Source: CAYLLN01 sp040901775
Lineage (GTDB): Bacteria; Planctomycetota; Planctomycetia; Pirellulales; Pirellulaceae
Length of the DNA: 9,365 nt
Assembly: GCA_040901775.1 (NCBI GenBank)
Contig: JBBDYF010000011.1
Location: 1-9,365 of the forward strand
Direction of reading: 5' to 3'
Shown here: positions 6,126-9,365 of the stretch, piece by piece
Numbering within the stretch: the stretch's first letter is position 1
Layout of the letters: each line of letters opens with the position of its first letter
Notes under the pieces: model-generated
Database searches by the model: none
Told to the model about the DNA's origin: nothing
Seen by the model: the letters and a program-made list of their open reading frames with translations, nothing else
Position numbers and translations under genes: made by a program

Positions 6126-6833
6126 CTACAAATCTTCGGTTTTCGCCAAGATGCCGACCGACGCCGGGTGATAGGTCCGCACGTCCCAGGCCGAGACGTG
6201 CGGCAAGAGGGCAAAATCGAAGCGTTCGTCCGCCTCGACGACGAACACGCTGTACTCGGGGGCCGCCGCCAGCAGCCGGCCGATCAGCTTCAGCATTTCT
6301 TCCTGACGCGAGACGTAAAACTCGTAGGGGGGCGAGCAGAAGACGAGCCACCGCTCGGCGATTTGCGGCGGATTCCGCTTGCCCCAGGTAAAGGCATCGC
6401 CGAACTGCACCTGAACCAATTCGCCAATGCCGATCGACGCGGCATTCTGCTCGATCAGTTTGCAGGTCGGCAGGTGCCGCTCGATCAGCGTCGCCCCGAC
6501 CGCGCCGCGGCTGATCGCTTCGAGCCCCAAGGCTCCGGTCCCGGCAAACAGGTCGATGGCGTGCATGCCGACGACCGCCGGCCCAACCAGGTTGAATACG
6601 GCCTCCCGCAGCCGGTCTTTCATCGGGCGGGTTCGCTCTTCGCCGCTGTAGGCCAGGGTGCGGCCGCGGAGCGACCCCCCGACGATTCGCAGGCCGACGG
6701 TTTCGCGGCCGGAGGGTTGATCGTCGCGGGGTTTTGAGGGGGGATGGCGTTTCAAGCGGAATTCCAATCTGGCGAACCAAGACGATCGCGAGGTACGTAA
6801 GGAGAGTTCGGGGGCGGCCGCGCGCGACTGCAT
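6126..6833 (-). CDS. rsmD: 16S rRNA (guanine(966)-N2)-methyltransferase, RsmD family
   Basis: Predicted to methylate N2 of G966 in 16S rRNA during 30S assembly, using S-adenosylmethionine. The family start LRIVGGSLRGRTL (residues 48-60) is followed by TRPMKDRLREAVFN (68-81), the SAM-binding motif DLFAGTG (94-100) and ERHLPTCKLIEQN (118-130). Motif IV reads SPPY (167-170) where RsmD normally has DPPY, DPPF or NPPY. About 47 residues precede the conserved core. They are rich in Ser/Arg/Pro, so the true start may be internal, for example TTG at 6755, which has GGAA about 6 nt upstream. ATG 6833 has no clear ribosome binding site. The gene is followed at 13 nt by pyrF rather than by coaD, its common neighbour elsewhere. 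A relative methylating another RNA guanine is possible. Confidence 0.9.
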   Translation of the reverse strand: MQSRAAAPELSLRTSRSSWFARLEFRLKRHPPSKPRDDQPSGRETVGLRIVGGSLRGRTLAYSGEERTRPMKDRLREAVFNLVGPAVVGMHAIDLFAGTGALGLEAISRGAVGATLIERHLPTCKLIEQNAASIGIGELVQVQFGDAFTWGKRNPPQIAERWLVFCSPPYEFYVSRQEEMLKLIGRLLAAAPEYSVFVVEADERFDFALLPHVSAWDVRTYHPASVGILAKTEDL

Positions 6834-6856
6834 GTATTATTAGTGCAGGATTGCGC

Positions 6857-6870
6857 GGGGCGCTCGCCCC
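6857..6870. other. GC hairpin in the rsmD / cyclophilin divergent region
   Basis: GGGGCG (6857-6862) and CGCCCC (6865-6870) form inverted arms; a realistic fold is a 5-bp stem with a 4-base loop (GCTC). It sits between the two divergent genes. It may be another short palindrome of the kind seen at other gene ends here, or an operator-like site. Confidence 0.35.
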
Positions 6871-6892
6871 ACCTTAATCCTGGCGGGCCTGC

Positions 6893-6918
6893 ATGTTAAG
6901 TTACCCGTATGTTAAGTT
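6893..6918 (+). promoter_or_regulatory. Direct repeat ATGTTAAGTT x2 upstream of the cyclophilin genes
   Basis: ATGTTAAGTT occurs at 6893-6902 and again at 6909-6918, exact over 10 bases, 16 bp apart start to start (about one and a half helical turns). It is an AT-rich island in otherwise GC-rich DNA, 62 bp before the start codon of the first cyclophilin. This would suit a regulator binding site or a small duplication. No convincing -35/-10 pair was found near it. Confidence 0.35.
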
Positions 6919-6979
6919 GATTAGGTCGCCCCAAAACTGGCATTGTACCGGCAGATCGCTCTGCGGAGTTCCCCTCGCT

Positions 6980-8146
6980 ATGAAGCAAACGATGTTCCAC
7001 CGCCTGTTGACTGCGGCTGGTTTTTTGAGTGTTGTCGTGGCCCTGACGTGCGCCGCCGCGGCTCAAACCGAGCCCCCCCAGCCGGCCACCGCGCCCCCCG
7101 CTGCCGCGCCCCCTCCGGCCGATCCCAACAAGCCGGCGGCTGCCGAGTTCGCCAAGCTATTTGAGGAGTGGAAATCGCTGCTCAACAGCCTGCGGCAGGT
7201 AAAGTTGAAGTTCGACTCCGCCCCGGCGGACGAGGTGCCCAAGATCAACGAAGAATGGAACGCGTTGATCGCGCAGGGCAACGACATGCTGCTTCGGCTG
7301 CAAGCGGCCGGCATCAAGGCATACGAAGAATCGCCAAACGAGGATCCGCAGCTCACGCGGTTCCTGGTCAAGCTGGCGGCCGACTCTGCCGCGCGGGACG
7401 AGTACGAATCGACCTTGGCCGTCGCCGACGCGCTGATCGCCAACAAGTGCGACGACAAGTCGATCTATGGTCCGGCGTCGCTGGCCGCGTTCGCCACGAA
7501 CGAATACGACAAGTCGATCGAATACAACAAGCTGGCCACCCAGGCCGGCCAGCCCTCGCAAGTGCTGGCCGACGTTGACCTGGAGGAATACAAGACGCTG
7601 TGGGAGAAGGAAGCGGCGATTCGCGCCAAGGAAGCCGAGAAGAACGATTTGCCGCGCGTCAAGTTCACGACCACCAAGGGCGAGATCGTGCTCGAACTGC
7701 TCGAGGATCAAGCGCCCGATACGGTTGGCAACTTCGTGAGCCTCGTCGAAGACAAGTTCTACGATGGCCTGACTTTTCACCGCGTGCTGCCGAACTTCAT
7801 GGCTCAGGGGGGCTGCCCCAAGGGGGACGGCACCGGCGGACCCGGCTATCAGATTCGCTGCGAATGCTACGAAGAGGATCGTCGTGATCACTTTCGCGGT
7901 AGCCTGAGCATGGCCCATTCGGGCCGCGATACGGGAGGCTCGCAGTTCTTTCTGACGTTCCTGCCCACGCCACACCTGAACGGCCGGCACACGGCATTTG
8001 GCCGCGTGGTCGAAGGGATGGACGTACTGGCCAAGCTGCAGCGGATCGACCCGATGAGCCCCGATGGCAAAACGCCGGATAAAATCATCACGGCCCAGGT
8101 CGTCCGGAAGCGCGACCACGCCTACGCTCCGAACAAGGTTCAATAA
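6980..8146 (+). CDS. Exported cyclophilin-type peptidyl-prolyl cis-trans isomerase with N-terminal helical domain
   Basis: Predicted to speed cis-trans isomerisation of peptide bonds before proline in proteins outside the cytoplasm. 388 residues. A Sec signal peptide (1-28: MKQ, hydrophobic core, AAAA before Q29) is followed by a Pro/Ala linker (about 30-55), an alpha-helical TPR-like region (about 56-222) and the cyclophilin domain (about 226-378). Residues matching the cyclophilin A active site are present: R268 in FHR, F273-M274 and Q276 in FMAQGG, F324 in SQFF, and H337. The cyclosporin-contact Trp is His332. Cysteines C294 and C296 (CEC) and C157 have counterparts in the next gene. The start at 6980 gives a proper signal peptide, with GCGGAG about 12 nt upstream; the open frame back to 6893 does not. 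The downstream paralogue starts 12 nt after the stop. Confidence 0.95.
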   Translation: MKQTMFHRLLTAAGFLSVVVALTCAAAAQTEPPQPATAPPAAAPPPADPNKPAAAEFAKLFEEWKSLLNSLRQVKLKFDSAPADEVPKINEEWNALIAQGNDMLLRLQAAGIKAYEESPNEDPQLTRFLVKLAADSAARDEYESTLAVADALIANKCDDKSIYGPASLAAFATNEYDKSIEYNKLATQAGQPSQVLADVDLEEYKTLWEKEAAIRAKEAEKNDLPRVKFTTTKGEIVLELLEDQAPDTVGNFVSLVEDKFYDGLTFHRVLPNFMAQGGCPKGDGTGGPGYQIRCECYEEDRRDHFRGSLSMAHSGRDTGGSQFFLTFLPTPHLNGRHTAFGRVVEGMDVLAKLQRIDPMSPDGKTPDKIITAQVVRKRDHAYAPNKVQ

Positions 8147-8158
8147 GGCTGATTTTCC

Positions 8159-9365
8159 ATGCAGACCATCCTTTGCCCGCTATGGCGAGCGGGAGGCGTG
8201 AGCCTCCCGATGGGTTTCTTTCTTTATACGCTCCTGATATTCGCGCTGGGCATCGTTGGCGGCACGGTTCCCCTCGCCGCTCAGGAATCGCCTGCTGCCG
8301 ACAAGCCGGCCGAGACGCCTGCAGAGAAACCGGAACAGCCGCAAACGCCCGCGGCCAAGTTTGCCGCCGTCAACGGCGAGTGGGACGCGCTCGACAAGCG
8401 TTTGAGCGAGCTGCAAGAGACGTATGCCGGCACGACGTCGGCCGCCGCTCGGGCCGAGATCAAAAAGCAGTACGAAGAGCTGGTCGGCCAAAGCAACCTG
8501 CTGCTGCCCGAATTGCGCGCCGCCGCCGAAGCCGCCTATCGGGCCGAGCCGAACAAAGATCCCCAGCTCACCCGGCTGCTGATCGGCATGGTGGCCTACG
8601 ACTTTCGCCGGGACGATTACGAGGCTGCCTTGAAGCTGGCCAAAGTGCTCGAAGCCAGCGGCTGCGACGAGGCCGTACTGTATGCGGTCGCGGGATCGGC
8701 CGCCTTCCATGCCGACGACTACGCCTTGGCGGAGAAGTATTTTGCCCGGGCCGACAAAGGGGGCAAGCTCGATGCCCAGGGCCAGGCCCTGCTGGCCGAG
8801 CTACCCGCGCAGAAGAAAGCCTGGGCCGCGGAGCAAGAGATTCGCAAGCAGGAAGCGGTGGCGGACGACCTGCCGCGCGTCAAGCTGGAAACGAGCCAGG
8901 GGCCGGTCGTCATCGAACTGTTCGAGAACGAAGCGCCGCAAGCGGTTGCCAACTTTGTGAGCCTCGTCGAGAAGAAGTTCTACGACGGGCTGACGTTTCA
9001 TCGCGTGCTAGCCGGCTTCATGGCCCAAGGGGGCGATCCGAGCGGCGACGGCTCCGGCGGCCCGGGCTACGACATTTATTGCGAGTGCGAGCAGCCCAAC
9101 GCCCGCCAGCATTTTCGGGGGACGCTCAGCATGGCCCACGCCGGCAAGAACACCGGGGGGTCGCAATTCTTTCTGACCTTCCGGCCCACGACCAACCTGA
9201 ACGGCCGGCACACGGCGTTTGGCCGCATCGTCGAGGGGCTGGACGTGCTCGCCAAGCTCCAACGGATCGATCCGCAGGCGCCGGGGGGCGAAGCGCCCGA
9301 CAAGATCGTGAAGGCCGAGGTGCTGCGCAAACGTGACCACAAATACGAGCCGACGAAGGTGAAGT
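8159..9365 (+). CDS. Second exported cyclophilin-type peptidyl-prolyl isomerase (paralogue), 3' end cut by window
   Basis: A paralogue of the preceding gene with the same order of parts: signal peptide, Pro/Ala linker (about residues 43-66), helical region (about 67-235) and cyclophilin domain (about 240-395). The catalytic counterparts are R282 (FHR), Q290 (FMAQGG), F338 (SQFF) and H351; the cyclosporin-contact Trp is Asn346. Shared landmarks outside the catalytic domain include DPQLTR and CEC (C308, C310). The frame is open to the right edge. The last base, T, follows a C-terminus (KVK) that aligns with the end of the first protein (KVQ), so the stop probably begins exactly there. Two starts are possible: ATG 8159, with AAGG 10 nt upstream and an Arg before the hydrophobic segment, or ATG 8210, whose signal would lack positive charge. 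A palindrome lies between them. Same operon as the first copy. Confidence 0.92.
   Translation, partial: MQTILCPLWRAGGVSLPMGFFLYTLLIFALGIVGGTVPLAAQESPAADKPAETPAEKPEQPQTPAAKFAAVNGEWDALDKRLSELQETYAGTTSAAARAEIKKQYEELVGQSNLLLPELRAAAEAAYRAEPNKDPQLTRLLIGMVAYDFRRDDYEAALKLAKVLEASGCDEAVLYAVAGSAAFHADDYALAEKYFARADKGGKLDAQGQALLAELPAQKKAWAAEQEIRKQEAVADDLPRVKLETSQGPVVIELFENEAPQAVANFVSLVEKKFYDGLTFHRVLAGFMAQGGDPSGDGSGGPGYDIYCECEQPNARQHFRGTLSMAHAGKNTGGSQFFLTFRPTTNLNGRHTAFGRIVEGLDVLAKLQRIDPQAPGGEAPDKIVKAEVLRKRDHKYEPTKVK
8190..8209. repeat. Perfect 8-bp hairpin with GTGA loop in the leader of the second cyclophilin gene
   Basis: CGGGAGGC (8190-8197), loop GTGA (8198-8201), GCCTCCCG (8202-8209). The arms match perfectly and GTGA is a GNRA-type tetraloop, so the RNA hairpin should be stable. 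It ends at the base before ATG 8210 and is 31 nt after ATG 8159. It would mask GGGAGG (8191-8196), the only Shine-Dalgarno-like site for ATG 8210. It is either a dispersed palindrome inserted in the signal-peptide region or a translational control element. Confidence 0.65.

Noticed and set aside
7157..8143. Minus-strand frame (328 residues) antisense to the first cyclophilin
   Set aside because: It is antisense to a gene with a signal peptide and full cyclophilin active site; its translation is unlike any family.
8173..9336. Long plus-strand open frame (387 residues) over the second cyclophilin
   Set aside because: The translation is extremely Arg/Gly/Ala-rich, and it is the wrong frame of the real cyclophilin, whose frame is open to the window edge.

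Overview
This window is high-GC DNA of planctomycete type, most likely Pirellulales. That placement is an inference from gene content, the weak or absent Shine-Dalgarno sites, and the style of the exported Ala/Pro-rich cyclophilins; it rests on no database match. Nine protein genes can be supported, one of them cut by the right edge. I see no tRNA, rRNA, CRISPR array, insertion sequence or phage gene.

Layout. Two plus-strand genes lie at the left: an orphan beta-class DNA methyltransferase (237-1184) and a family 4 glycosyltransferase (1230-2582). They converge on a five-gene minus-strand block. Read in its own direction, that block is rsmD (16S rRNA G966 methyltransferase, 6126-6833), pyrF (orotidine 5'-phosphate decarboxylase, 5186-6112), a gap of about 290 bp with a possible promoter, an unrecognised 190-residue protein (4324-4896), a flavin-containing monooxygenase (2901-4247), and a 97-residue two-helix membrane protein (2611-2904) that overlaps the monooxygenase stop by ATGA. 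A 146-bp divergent region separates rsmD from two tandem plus-strand genes for exported cyclophilin-type prolyl isomerases (6980-8146 and 8159 to beyond 9365). The two are clear paralogues, each with a signal peptide, a Pro/Ala linker, an alpha-helical TPR-like domain and a C-terminal cyclophilin domain.

How the genes work together. rsmD and pyrF are housekeeping genes 13 bp apart and probably share a transcript. The monooxygenase and the small membrane protein are probably translationally coupled. The two cyclophilins should fold or remodel proteins outside the cytoplasm. Nothing here forms a recognisable defence system or biosynthetic cluster.

The most unusual signal is not a gene. Several short palindromes sit at gene ends and in gene starts. 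One set carries a GTAG head directly followed by a hairpin, as in REP elements, and in two genes (the methyltransferase and pyrF) the stop codon TAG is part of the same 11-base string GTAGGGAACGC. Other palindromes lie in the C-terminal codons of the glycosyltransferase and in the leader of the second cyclophilin.
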